In this document: one piece after another, positions 28,389 through 37,385 of the stretch
How the letters are laid out: each line of letters opens with the position of its first letter
Numbering within the stretch: position 1 is the stretch's first letter
DNA from: Saccharomycopsis phalli
Taxonomy: Eukaryota; Ascomycota; Saccharomycetes; Ascoideales; Saccharomycopsidaceae
Direction of reading: 5' to 3'
DNA: 64,000 bases
Assembly (NCBI GenBank): GCA_020342235.1
Contig: CP073215.1
Coordinates: 1,550,001 to 1,614,000, forward strand
Program-made: the position numbers and the translations under genes
The notes under the pieces: model-generated
Told to the model about the DNA's origin: nothing
The model's database searches: none
Seen by the model: the letters and a program-made list of their open reading frames with translations, nothing else

Positions 28389-29060
28389 ATGGATGGGTCC
28401 GCAGCCGATGATTTAAAGTCGTTAAAGATTCTTGTAAAGGAAATATCTACGAAATTAGGTGCTTCTCGAGAAAATGAAGAGAGAGTAGATGATCTTATAA
28501 ATACAATAGCAGTTGATGCGGGCATCAAGTATGACGAATTCAAGAGGTATCAGATGGGAAAGAGCAAGGAATACTTCAAACTGGACAAGTTCTCGGCGAC
28601 AGATGCTAATTTAAAACATGAAAGTCCCGATAAGTATGCCAACTTGGATGATATAGATAAGGAGATCATGAAATATCAGACAGAAAACTTGAAAATTGAA
28701 CAGCAAATACAACGGCACGAATTCTTAATAACGAAATATTTGCCCTTGTTGGATAGGGAAGAAGAAATTTTAAAAGGATTACATGATTTTCTCAAGGAGA
28801 AGAATTTCAGTCGGCGGAACGGCGAGCGAATAGCGTCAGCTCGGTCTCAGAACCATGTGGTGGAAATTAAGCAAAGAATAGCTGACTTGCAAAGGCGAAA
28901 TGAAGAACAGGACAAGTCATTTACGGAGTTGAACCAAATGCTAGAGCTAATATGGAAGAATTTAAATGGTAATATTAAAAACGGGCAAGCGTTGGACCAA
29001 AATTTCAAAACTATACAGGAGGATATTGCAAAACTTTCAAAGAATTTCTACCAAGAATAA
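28389..29060 (+). CDS. Unrecognised coiled-coil protein
   Basis: 223 residues from the ATG at 28389 (MDGSAADDLKSLK); I do not recognise the family. It is predicted almost all helical. Heptad-like runs cover ~95-150 (EIMKYQTENLKIEQQIQRHEFLI) and ~155-215 (EIKQRIADLQRRNEEQDKSFTELNQML). Charge is balanced, and there is no membrane segment or signal. Size and layout resemble small kinetochore, tether or SNARE-regulator subunits, but I cannot choose. Upstream in-frame ATGs at 28305 and 28329 would add a Cys/Thr-rich start and look less likely. It is convergent with GOS1. Confidence 0.75.
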   Translation: MDGSAADDLKSLKILVKEISTKLGASRENEERVDDLINTIAVDAGIKYDEFKRYQMGKSKEYFKLDKFSATDANLKHESPDKYANLDDIDKEIMKYQTENLKIEQQIQRHEFLITKYLPLLDREEEILKGLHDFLKEKNFSRRNGERIASARSQNHVVEIKQRIADLQRRNEEQDKSFTELNQMLELIWKNLNGNIKNGQALDQNFKTIQEDIAKLSKNFYQE

Positions 29061-29175
29061 ATGTCTCAAATACACAGTTTTTCCCGTCAGTAATACTAAT
29101 TTCAATTACCCAGGCGGGGGTTGGCATACCTATAATATACATATTGAGACAAAATGCATCACACAACTTCCATAA

Positions 29176-29841
29176 TCACAATAAATAGAAAAATATAATT
29201 ATGCAAGACGTAATCACGCTTGCCATTATAATACTATCTCTTCTCCGTCTTGCGCCTATTTTTTGAATTAAGACATTCATTCCAGGCATCCGACCTAAAG
29301 TACCCATAAATTTTTTATTGGCATTTGCCAATACACTAGATTGGTTCTTTATTTCATCTCTCGTTCGGTATGCTTGCTCCAAGATCATATCAGTAACCGA
29401 GTTAGCGTTTTCCGCTCGTTGCCGCTCTTGGTTCATATAATCTACTTCATTCATACCTTCCAAATTCGTCTTCTTTCTTTGGCGATGCTCTTCAATATCA
29501 GATCTGACAGAAGAGAGTAAGTTCATACGGGTTCTCTCGCTTGTATTCTGTTCCTTCATTCTACTAAAATCTTTCTTATGATCAGCAAATACTTCACGAT
29601 GTCTTGATAACTGTTGTAGTTTTACCAGTGAAAAAGAACCATCTGAGTCAGCTAGTTGCCCAAGTTTATTTAGTAGGTTTTCTCGTTTTAATATTAGACT
29701 TCGGATCTCATCTTCTAGCTCTATTTCCAACGACTCACTGGTTCCATTTAAATTTTGATTCAAAGACGAATATTCAGACAATCTATTCACAGTTTGATTC
29801 TCCAAAGACAACACTTGTGATCTTAAGGATGCAAAAGACAT
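29176..29841 (-). CDS. GOS1: Golgi v-SNARE Gos1 (GS28)
   Basis: SNARE for transport within and to the Golgi, partnering Sed5 and Ykt6. It is 221 residues (yeast 223) from the ATG at 29841. There is an N-terminal helical region with LQQLSRHREVFADHKKDF. The SNARE helix, around TDMILEQAYRTRDEIKNQSSVLANANKKF, holds the central Gln-type layer (Qb). The conserved GRMPGMNVLIQKIGARRRRD linker precedes a C-terminal anchor (SIIMASVITSCIIIFFYLL). Confidence 0.95.
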   Translation of the reverse strand: MSFASLRSQVLSLENQTVNRLSEYSSLNQNLNGTSESLEIELEDEIRSLILKRENLLNKLGQLADSDGSFSLVKLQQLSRHREVFADHKKDFSRMKEQNTSERTRMNLLSSVRSDIEEHRQRKKTNLEGMNEVDYMNQERQRAENANSVTDMILEQAYRTRDEIKNQSSVLANANKKFMGTLGRMPGMNVLIQKIGARRRRDSIIMASVITSCIIIFFYLL

Positions 29842-30150
29842 GATGTAATCAATGTGCAACTAGGAACACTGTGAGCTGTGATATTTCGACTTCTCACACG
29901 TGATAATGTATGATCACGGGACACAAGGTACTATTGTTGAGTCATTCTCTTATTCAACTACAATACAGCAACCGTAATCCACCACTTAGTATATAGTTGA
30001 CGTCAGGCTTTGCGAAGTAAATTTTGCCGAACATTGGTATAGTATGAACAACCAGTACCCTGTATGATCCTACAAGTTGCAATAAACTAATCATACAAAT
30101 ATTAAGAAGAAATGATAGAAATATATCATCGAATGCCGCTTTTGATTTCA
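29842..30150. other. Intergenic: GOS1 promoter, CTK1 3' flank
   Basis: 309 bases; CACGTG-like CACACGTG at 29896-29903 is the only notable word. A small ORF on the minus strand here is not supported. Confidence 0.45.
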
Positions 30151-31935
30151 TTATAATGAAGGAACTGTCTGCGGAGGTTCAACATCGCTGACGGACCCAT
30201 TAGTATTTTCCACCGCTTTTTTCTCTTCATCCCCTTGTTCTCCTTCTTTCTCATTCACTTCCTGTATTTTTCTCCGCTCAGCCTCCTCCTTCCGTAGCTT
30301 TCTTCGTTGCTTTTTGGCGTCTAATTCATGCCACTCACCCAACCTTCCCAAAAAGTCTAAGGACTCAGGGTAAGGTTCCTCGGAAAAGAACGGCTCCTTT
30401 AACGCATCTTTCGCAGAAATTCTACTCTTGGGGTTCATGGTTAAGAGTCTCTCTGCAAGCTGAAAACAGCTCTCGCTACCCAATATTGCGCCGTATCTTT
30501 CCTTGAAAATACTAGGGCTCAGTGACTTCGGTCGAAGTAATTCAAACCATGGTAAATTATCCATATTAGGCCAAGTTTCCATAGTAGGAGTTCCCATTAG
30601 TTCAAAAATGGATTGTAACTGGTTGATTTCATCCGTTCCCTGAAATATAGCCTTTCTATTAAACATTTCAACCAATAGACATCCAATACCCCATATATCC
30701 ACCTCTCTGCTGTAATCCGTGGCACCCAAGAGAAGCTCTGGTGGTCGATACCATAGTGTTATAACTCTATTAGTATAATCAGGTGACTCATTTTCTTTCA
30801 CATCTTTCATTCTTCTAGCCAATCCAAAGTCGGCAATTTTTATATCCCCGTTACTGTCAATCAAAATATTTGACCCTTTGATATCTCGATGTATCACCCT
30901 TTTAGAGTGTAAATATTCTATTCCCTCTGCTAGCTGCTTGAATAAATATTTGCAGTTAGCCACTGACAATTTCACTTCGGGATGATTTAAAATACCAGTT
31001 AGGTCATTATCAATATAGTCAAATACCATGTAAACAGATCGTTTCTCTATCATCATTTCCAATAATTGCACGATATTTACGTGGTTAAATGACTGCAAGA
31101 GTCTTATTTCTCTCATTGCTGTTATAGGAAAGCCCTCCCGTTCGCCTTCCAACCTTAACCGCTTCAACGCCACGAACTCTCCTGTCAGCCTGTTTTTCGC
31201 CTTATATACTTTTCCATATGTCCCTTCTCCCACTTGCGCCACTCTCTCATAAACCGGGAATTTTTTAGTTTCAAAATACGTTAATCTAGCCAACGGTTGG
31301 CTAATGCTTTTAGGCTCTGGACGCGTAGAACGCCCGTTGTCTTTCATATTTACCTTAGACCTACCATTAATGGAGTTTGGCTTATTATTTCTGTTGCCAC
31401 CATTAGGTACGTATCTATCCTTGCCACGATGCTGAAATTGACTTGCTTTTTCATTGTTATAATTTGCTTTCTTCTCCCATGCTTTGTTTGCTTTAGCCCG
31501 AGGAGCCTTCGGCACATTCTTCATATTAAGTTGTCCTCGGCCCTTGGTCGATTTATCCTCTACCTTTTCTCCTCTTCTAGATTCAAAATCATTTCTGTCA
31601 TCCTTCTGTTTTTGTGGGATATAATTATCCCCTTTTCGTGAAAAGTCCTTTTTTATATAACTGGAAGGAAAGTGTCTTGATGGCGTCACAGGCGGCTTCC
31701 TTGTATTATTGCCTTTATATCGTGATTCATCATCTCTTCTCGTCAGGTTTCTTGGTTTCTTCGGCACCCGTGAAAAACTTGCTATAGGCTTTCCTCTTAT
31801 GCGACTATCACTTGTAGGGGATCTATAAGGCCTTTTATTTGATTCAACTTCTATACTGTTAGTATTTATGATCCCTTTTGAATTTTTACTCTCTGATTTT
31901 TGAATTTGAAACATACTCGAATCTTCTTGTGGCAT
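30151..31935 (-). CDS. CTK1: CTD kinase I catalytic subunit Ctk1 (CDK12-like)
   Basis: Cyclin-dependent kinase that phosphorylates Ser2 of the RNA polymerase II C-terminal domain. It is 594 residues. The first ~215 are basic, Asn/Arg/Lys-rich and disordered. The kinase domain covers ~225-515: glycine loop VGEGTYGKVYK, the PITAMRE helix (Ctk1 form of PSTAIRE), HRDIKGSN, DFGLA, and the activation loop TNRVITLWYRPPELLLG. ALKRLRLEGEREGFPIT is characteristic of Ctk1 rather than Bur1. A Lys/Glu-rich tail ends the protein. The cyclin at 10404-11525 is a possible partner. Confidence 0.95.
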   Translation of the reverse strand: MPQEDSSMFQIQKSESKNSKGIINTNSIEVESNKRPYRSPTSDSRIRGKPIASFSRVPKKPRNLTRRDDESRYKGNNTRKPPVTPSRHFPSSYIKKDFSRKGDNYIPQKQKDDRNDFESRRGEKVEDKSTKGRGQLNMKNVPKAPRAKANKAWEKKANYNNEKASQFQHRGKDRYVPNGGNRNNKPNSINGRSKVNMKDNGRSTRPEPKSISQPLARLTYFETKKFPVYERVAQVGEGTYGKVYKAKNRLTGEFVALKRLRLEGEREGFPITAMREIRLLQSFNHVNIVQLLEMMIEKRSVYMVFDYIDNDLTGILNHPEVKLSVANCKYLFKQLAEGIEYLHSKRVIHRDIKGSNILIDSNGDIKIADFGLARRMKDVKENESPDYTNRVITLWYRPPELLLGATDYSREVDIWGIGCLLVEMFNRKAIFQGTDEINQLQSIFELMGTPTMETWPNMDNLPWFELLRPKSLSPSIFKERYGAILGSESCFQLAERLLTMNPKSRISAKDALKEPFFSEEPYPESLDFLGRLGEWHELDAKKQRRKLRKEEAERRKIQEVNEKEGEQGDEEKKAVENTNGSVSDVEPPQTVPSL

Positions 31936-32285
31936 ATTGTAGACTACAAATCATTAAATTACTGCACTTAAGTCAGTAACTAACCATAAATAGCAATAAT
32001 CTCAGTGCTATGTCTTTCCCCGATATCAAAAACCTAGAAGAAATTTATATTTAAATCTCAACCAACTTTCGATGCCTCAGTTGTTTATTGGAGATGAGAA
32101 ACCGCACCGAAAAAAATTCCGACCTTTGATAATTACCCGGGGGATGCCACGGCACTGTAGCAGGTTAGATACAAACAACTATTCAAGAAAGTATTAATTA
32201 AGGCACTATAAATTAAAATAATCAGCTCCCAAAACGCTAAAATCCTACTACGAGTATACTATATAATCACAAAAGATTGCACACC
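31936..32285. other. Intergenic: CTK1 promoter, SUR2 3' flank
   Basis: 350 bases, AT-rich with a GC patch (CCCGGGGGATGCC near 32138). No gene seen. Confidence 0.45.
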
Positions 32286-33245
32286 TTATTCCTTCTTCCC
32301 CTTTGATCTGTCCGATCTGTCTTTTAAAAATTGTCTGTACTTGTCCACATTTAATTTGCTTCTTTTTTCCTTGTACAGTTCCAAATCCTTATATGTGGTA
32401 TTGTTCCATGTGTCCCAGAATGTGAAGAATGGCTGGGAGAAGTTTGTCTTAATGCCAAAGGACTGGTGGTGAATGTCATGGTAAATGGAGTTATTTGGGA
32501 AAAGCATCTGGAAAGGATCCCATGGGAACGCATATCCGCAATGATCATCCACTGTTTTCATGGTTGAGAAAGTATATAAGACAATAGCCTCACGAGGAGT
32601 CAATCCGGTAAGCATCATTGCCAAGCCAGCTCCACAGGTATCAAGCAAGAAACCTTCCAAAGGCGCATTGTAGAGGGCACCAAAAGCATAAGGAACGTAT
32701 AATCTGTGATGTCTGGAGTGGAAGTGCTTGTACAAGTATTTGTTGACGTGCATCAATCGATGAAGCCAGTATTGCCAAGTATCAATCATCGCAAAAGCAA
32801 TCACCAACTTGACCAATGAAACGCCGTACCAATACCAATAGTAAAGAATAAATGTTGGAATAAATGGATACGACCGTTTAAGGGTCCACAAAGCATGCTC
32901 TTCAAAGCCGGTTACAGGTTGCACATCAAAGTAAAATAGCGTAAGACCGACTATTGTTTGGATTATATGCTGTAATACAACATCTTTCAAAACTTCATTA
33001 AAGCTGGCCTTATTCCGTTTTACCACTTCCTCCGGAGGATGTATTCGGTATCGCTCAGCCAATTGATATTCGTCAACGATAAGAAATCCAGCCGACATTA
33101 TCCAGTATATGGCCACAGGCACAAAAAGAGAGAGGACCTCATCCGGGATACTCTCAAAGATATTAGGTCTATCAGAAATGACGATAGGAGGTGGGGTATT
33201 AGATTCAATGTAACTCCAACTAGAATTCATCTTGAAGTAACGCAT
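32286..33245 (-). CDS. SUR2: Sphinganine C4-hydroxylase
   Basis: ER membrane di-iron enzyme that makes phytosphingosine from dihydrosphingosine. It is 319 residues (yeast 349). The three histidine boxes are HRLMH, HSRHH and HDIHH, plus the conserved MKTVDDHCGYAFPWDP. Multiple hydrophobic segments flank them. YRIHPPEEVVKRNKAS near residue 70 is typical of the family. The start ATG at 33245 is used; an in-frame ATG five codons in is the alternative. Confidence 0.95.
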   Translation of the reverse strand: MRYFKMNSSWSYIESNTPPPIVISDRPNIFESIPDEVLSLFVPVAIYWIMSAGFLIVDEYQLAERYRIHPPEEVVKRNKASFNEVLKDVVLQHIIQTIVGLTLFYFDVQPVTGFEEHALWTLKRSYPFIPTFILYYWYWYGVSLVKLVIAFAMIDTWQYWLHRLMHVNKYLYKHFHSRHHRLYVPYAFGALYNAPLEGFLLDTCGAGLAMMLTGLTPREAIVLYTFSTMKTVDDHCGYAFPWDPFQMLFPNNSIYHDIHHQSFGIKTNFSQPFFTFWDTWNNTTYKDLELYKEKRSKLNVDKYRQFLKDRSDRSKGKKE

Positions 33246-33521
33246 AGTAATGAATTAGTTGTACTTTTTATACTATTTTTCTGTCCCGTAGGGAGGCTAA
33301 ATGTTCACGTGCAGAAACCCTGTAAGGGCATGGCTTACCAAGGAATCGTGAGGTTTAATAGAGTGAGCAATCAACCTATTTTGGAGTAGACGGCTTCTGA
33401 CTCTCCTTGTTATTCGCTTACTTAGATATATATGAATACCGAAACCACTGGTATATAATATGTCACATGATCAAATTTCTTTTTCTTTACCTCATCGACT
33501 ACATAATTTTTTATATTGGCC

Positions 33522-34646
33522 ATGGCGAGTGAGGGAATAGAGTCTGACGAAGTCAAAATTAACAAGAAAAAGCTTTGTGAATTATGCCATATTAGAAAGC
33601 CAGTGATACGACGGCCCAAGAACCTTCAGAAGATCTGCAAGGAGTGCTTCTATCATGTGTTTGAGACAGAAATTCACAACACTATTGTATCAAATAATCT
33701 TTTTTACCCTGGCGAAAAGGTTGCGATTGGGGCATCAGGTGGTAAGGATTCGACTGTGCTTGCATATGTCTTGAAGTTGTTAAATGCTCGTCACAATTAT
33801 GGATTGGAGCTTGTGCTACTCTCTATCGACGAAGGTATCAAAGGATACCGGGATGATTCTCTCGCCACAGTAAAGCGAAACCAAGAACAGTATGACTTAC
33901 CATTGGAGATTGTGAGTTACAGGGAACTATATGACTGGACAATGGATGAAATAGTTGCGTGTACCAATGTACGCAGCAGTTGTACATACTGTGGGGTTTT
34001 AAGAAGACAAGCGTTGGACAGAGGTGCAAGTAAGCTAGGCATTAATCATGTGGTGACGGGGCATAACGCAGATGATATGGCAGAAACTGTACTTATGAAT
34101 TTATTGAGAGGGGACACTGGCAGATTGGAGCGGTCAACACTAATATGCACACAGTCTTCTGATTCGCCAATCAAAAGATCAAAGCCGTTCAAATACATAT
34201 ATCAGAAGGAAATCGTTCTCTATGCCCACTATAAGAAGTTGGACTATTTCTCTACCGAGTGCACTTACGCCACAGAGGCATTTAGAGGCACTGCACGGGT
34301 GCTAATGAAAAACCTTGAGAAAATTAGAAGCAGCGTAGTGACCGATATTGTATACAGCGGTGAAAGACTTGTTCTACAAGAAAAGAAGAGGAATAAGCAG
34401 TTTAGAAAGAAACCCGCCAAAAATGCTACGCTGGCAGAGGTAGAAGTACGACCAAACGGTACTATCTCGTTACCTTCAGCGAATCGTTGTGAACGGTGTG
34501 GGTATATGTCAAGCCAAAAGTTTTGCAATGCTTGTGTGCTTTTGAAGTCTTTAGAGAAGGATAGGGCTAAAATTTTAATAGCCGGTGATGGACTAACGGA
34601 CGGGGCCGCAGTTGCCGTAAAAAAACTAGAAACCTTGAGCTTTTAG
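33522..34646 (+). CDS. NCS6: Cytosolic tRNA 2-thiolation enzyme Ncs6 (CTU1)
   Basis: With Ncs2, it thiolates U34 of Lys, Gln and Glu tRNAs, with sulfur from Urm1. It is 374 residues from the ATG at 33522, since the longer frame starts at TTG. An N-terminal zinc ribbon has CELC and CKEC. The PP-loop SGGKDST is at ~72-78. The catalytic Cys motif is [10 protein letters not shown], with a partner Cys in [26 protein letters not shown] is conserved. A C-terminal zinc ribbon reads [16 protein letters not shown]. It is divergent from SUR2, and a TilS-like gene follows 120 bases downstream on the same strand. Confidence 0.96.
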   Translation: MASEGIESDEVKINKKKLCELCHIRKPVIRRPKNLQKICKECFYHVFETEIHNTIVSNNLFYPGEKVAIGASGGKDSTVLAYVLKLLNARHNYGLELVLLSIDEGIKGYRDDSLATVKRNQEQYDLPLEIVSYRELYDWTMDEIVACTNVRSSCTYCGVLRRQALDRGASKLGINHVVTGHNADDMAETVLMNLLRGDTGRLERSTLICTQSSDSPIKRSKPFKYIYQKEIVLYAHYKKLDYFSTECTYATEAFRGTARVLMKNLEKIRSSVVTDIVYSGERLVLQEKKRNKQFRKKPAKNATLAEVEVRPNGTISLPSANRCERCGYMSSQKFCNACVLLKSLEKDRAKILIAGDGLTDGAAVAVKKLETLSF

Positions 34647-34766
34647 CACTACAATTGTACGATGTTTTCTGTTTAAAGTTGTCAATGCTTTATAACGTAG
34701 TCTTTCAGAGGGTAACCTGCGGCCAATCTGTCCCTTTTGGGCATATAATTTCAAGACAAGTTCAAC

Positions 34767-36158
34767 ATGGTTTTAACAGGCCTGACATTTACCAGGGAGG
34801 TGAGGAGATTATTTCCTGGCAGGCTAATCCCCAGAAGAATTGGATTAGCACTATCTGGTGGTGTTGATTCCATGTCTCTATTGTTTTTATTGGCCCGCTA
34901 TTTGCATGACTGTGAAATCTATCCCATTACCATAGATCACAGATTAAGACTGAATAGTACAGAAGAGGCACACAACCTCAGGAAATACGTCAAGGAGAAC
35001 TTTAGAGTAGCTGATCATATCATAAAATCAATTATTTGGCAGCAGTCACCAAAGGATTTGAATTATGAAAACCTTGCTCGTCAAGAGAGATACAAATTAC
35101 TACAAAATGCATGTGGTGAGTATAGGATAGACTCGTTATTTGTAGCTCATACATTGGATGATCAAATAGAAACTTATAAATTGAGATTGGAAAAGAGCTC
35201 CAAGTCCTCACAAGATAGAATATTTGGACTCAGTGGAATTATGAGCCGGTCAACAATGCCAATTTTGAATAATTTTGACCAAGTGCCTATATATATTTAC
35301 AGACCTTTGCTAAATTTCCATAAGAAGGAATTAATAGAAGTGTGTGTAAAAAATGGGGTTAAGTGGAATGAAGATCCTACCAATATGGATCCTGGGCTTA
35401 CCCAGAGAAATAAGATTAGAGAGGAATTGATTGGCATAGATCCGCAAATATGGAACTCACTCCACGATCAATTACTTGCAAATAAAAGACTTTGCAAAAT
35501 TTACTCAAGGCAAATCAGTTTCATGCAACGTAGATTAGTTGAAGAGCGACGATATGTCCTTTCAAAAGAATGCGCAAGTTTGAGCATAAAAGTGCCGATT
35601 AGCAGTTTAAAAAGAATTCCATCCACATTACTATCTCGTTTTTTTTATGTCAACATGGGAAGAATCTCTGCTTCACAGCATTTCCATTACAAGTTTCTAA
35701 GATTGCAAGACTTGCCTCGAAGAATAAATAATTTTGTGATTTCAGGAAAACACGAATATACTTACACGACGCTCAACTTAACCATATGTCTTGCTAGATA
35801 TAATGATGAAATCGTGTTTAACATATTCAGGCAACCTTTATTTAGACATGCGAGAATATGTGTGTCATTTGATGTGTCTACTAGCTGGTCAGAGTGGAAA
35901 ATATATGACAATAGATGGATAATATCAATGAGATTGAGTCAAAAACACCTGTCAAAACTCAAGAAACCACGCCAGTTGATAGTCAGATCCATTGTGAAGA
36001 GTGACTATGCAGCATTGGATAAACTTTTGCCGGACTGGAAAAGGTTCAAGGATTACCAACTACCTGTACTCGAAGGAGAGGGCGGTGAGCTTCTAGGAGT
36101 TCTACCATGTATGTTATTTGATCAGGAAGTTGAAATAGTATATAGACTAAAAGAATGA
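34767..36158 (+). CDS. TilS-like tRNA(Ile)-lysidine synthetase, probably mitochondrial
   Basis: PP-loop ATPase family. In bacteria TilS puts lysidine on C34 of tRNA-Ile(CAU), so it reads AUA as Ile. It is 463 residues. The PP-loop SGGVDSM starts at residue 30, then PITIDHRLR, NYENLARQERY, VAHTLDDQIETYKLRL and KWNEDPTN follow, the usual TilS order. The Arg-rich start (FTREVRRLFPGRLIPRRIG) looks like a mitochondrial targeting signal. The C-terminal half (300-463) is divergent and may carry the tRNA-binding TilS domains. Mitochondrial function is inferred from the start and from AUA being Ile in CTG-clade mitochondria. Confidence 0.85.
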   Translation: MVLTGLTFTREVRRLFPGRLIPRRIGLALSGGVDSMSLLFLLARYLHDCEIYPITIDHRLRLNSTEEAHNLRKYVKENFRVADHIIKSIIWQQSPKDLNYENLARQERYKLLQNACGEYRIDSLFVAHTLDDQIETYKLRLEKSSKSSQDRIFGLSGIMSRSTMPILNNFDQVPIYIYRPLLNFHKKELIEVCVKNGVKWNEDPTNMDPGLTQRNKIREELIGIDPQIWNSLHDQLLANKRLCKIYSRQISFMQRRLVEERRYVLSKECASLSIKVPISSLKRIPSTLLSRFFYVNMGRISASQHFHYKFLRLQDLPRRINNFVISGKHEYTYTTLNLTICLARYNDEIVFNIFRQPLFRHARICVSFDVSTSWSEWKIYDNRWIISMRLSQKHLSKLKKPRQLIVRSIVKSDYAALDKLLPDWKRFKDYQLPVLEGEGGELLGVLPCMLFDQEVEIVYRLKE

Positions 36159-36537
36159 AGACAATTAACCGGCATGCATAAAGGAGTATGTGTGTAGAAT
36201 ATACCAAGGATTAAAGTAATAAAGTGTCTCAAATTCAAATCTACGCGTACTAATATTCGTTTATCATGTAACCAAGCCATCACCAAGGATGTAATTTTAT
36301 TTATAACCGAAGCCACTCTTGGAAGAGCCCATCACCCTGTCCATTTGGCACGATGTATGCATACAGCTTAACAGGAACTTTGCAACGCCGGGTAATCTTT
36401 CTGTGATTGGCTGAAACTGGAAGTGATTTTTTAGAATGATAGTTGTTTTCTTGTGGTGTAGAAACAGAACAGTTCACGTCAGTCTTCTAACAATCGATAC
36501 AATAGTATTATCATAATAAAAAATCACATATACGATC
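36159..36537. other. Intergenic: VMA3 promoter
   Basis: 379 bases between the TilS-like stop and the VMA3 ATG, same strand. No gene or clear repeat seen. Confidence 0.45.
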
Positions 36538-37284
36538 ATGTCTGATTTATGGTATGTTAATTTTACAACAATACAATGCCAATCGCGCAAATTGACAAGT
36601 ACACCCTGATGGCGAGAGATTAATGGTTGACCAAGACAAGGTGCTCTCAGTATGGCTATATTTTCGAAAAGTTATAAACAGCTACATTAGTCATCAGGGC
36701 CATTGTGTGTGTGTCATTGTTTTATTTTTTTAAAGCCGTCGCTAACAACTATAGCCCAGTTTATGCTGTACGTTTAACCAATGAGCAGTCGTTTGTTCAT
36801 TTTGATTATTAGAATACTAACTTTTTAGCCATTTTTTGGTTCTATTGGTTGTGCTGCCGCAATCGTCTTCACTTGTTTTGGTGCTGCCTATGGTACTGCT
36901 AAGTCTGGTGTCGGTATCTGTGCCACCACCGTCTTGAGACCTGACTTGCTTGTCAAGAACATTGTGCCAGTTATTATGGCGGGTATCATTGCTATTTACG
37001 GGTTGGTTGTTTCTGTCTTGGTGTCTTACTCCTTGAAGCAGCAACAGGCCTTGTACACTGGTTTCGTTCAATTGGGTGCCGGATTGTCTGTTGGTTTGGC
37101 TGGTTTGGCCGCTGGCTTTGCTATTGGTATCGTTGGTGATGCTGGTGTCAGAGGTACTGCCCAGCAACCAAGATTGTTCGTTGGAATGATGTTGATTTTG
37201 ATTTTCGCAGAAGTTTTGGGTTTGTACGGTTTAATTGTTGCTCTTTTGTTGAACTCCAGAGCCACTCAAGACGTTGTTTGTTAA
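36538..37284 (+). CDS. VMA3: V-ATPase proteolipid subunit c (three exons)
   Basis: Ring subunit of the vacuolar H+-ATPase Vo sector. Exons 36538-36551 (14 bases), 36755-36767 (13 bases) and 36829-37284 join to give exactly 160 residues, the same length as yeast Vma3. The spliced start reads [20 protein letters not shown]. Four transmembrane helices follow. The essential proton-carrying Glu is in helix 4 ([13 protein letters not shown]), and the C-terminus [13 protein letters not shown] matches Vma3. The first ATG of the uninterrupted frame, in exon 3, would lose helix 1. Confidence 0.97.
36552..36754 (+). other. VMA3 intron 1
   Basis: 203 bases, GTATGT to ATAG, with branch-like CGCTAAC eight bases before the exon. 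Phase 2 (TG|C makes Cys5). Confidence 0.93.
36768..36828 (+). other. VMA3 intron 2
   Basis: 61 bases, GTACGT to TTTTTAG, with TACTAAC seven bases before the exon. Phase 0. It defines a 13-base second exon. Confidence 0.93.
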
Positions 37285-37385
37285 GTGCCGAATGTATATA
37301 TGGTAACTACAAGTCCTGCATAGGGTAGGTTTTACAATGTATAGTCGCACGCCAAAATATAAGTCTCATTAAATATATAATCCTT

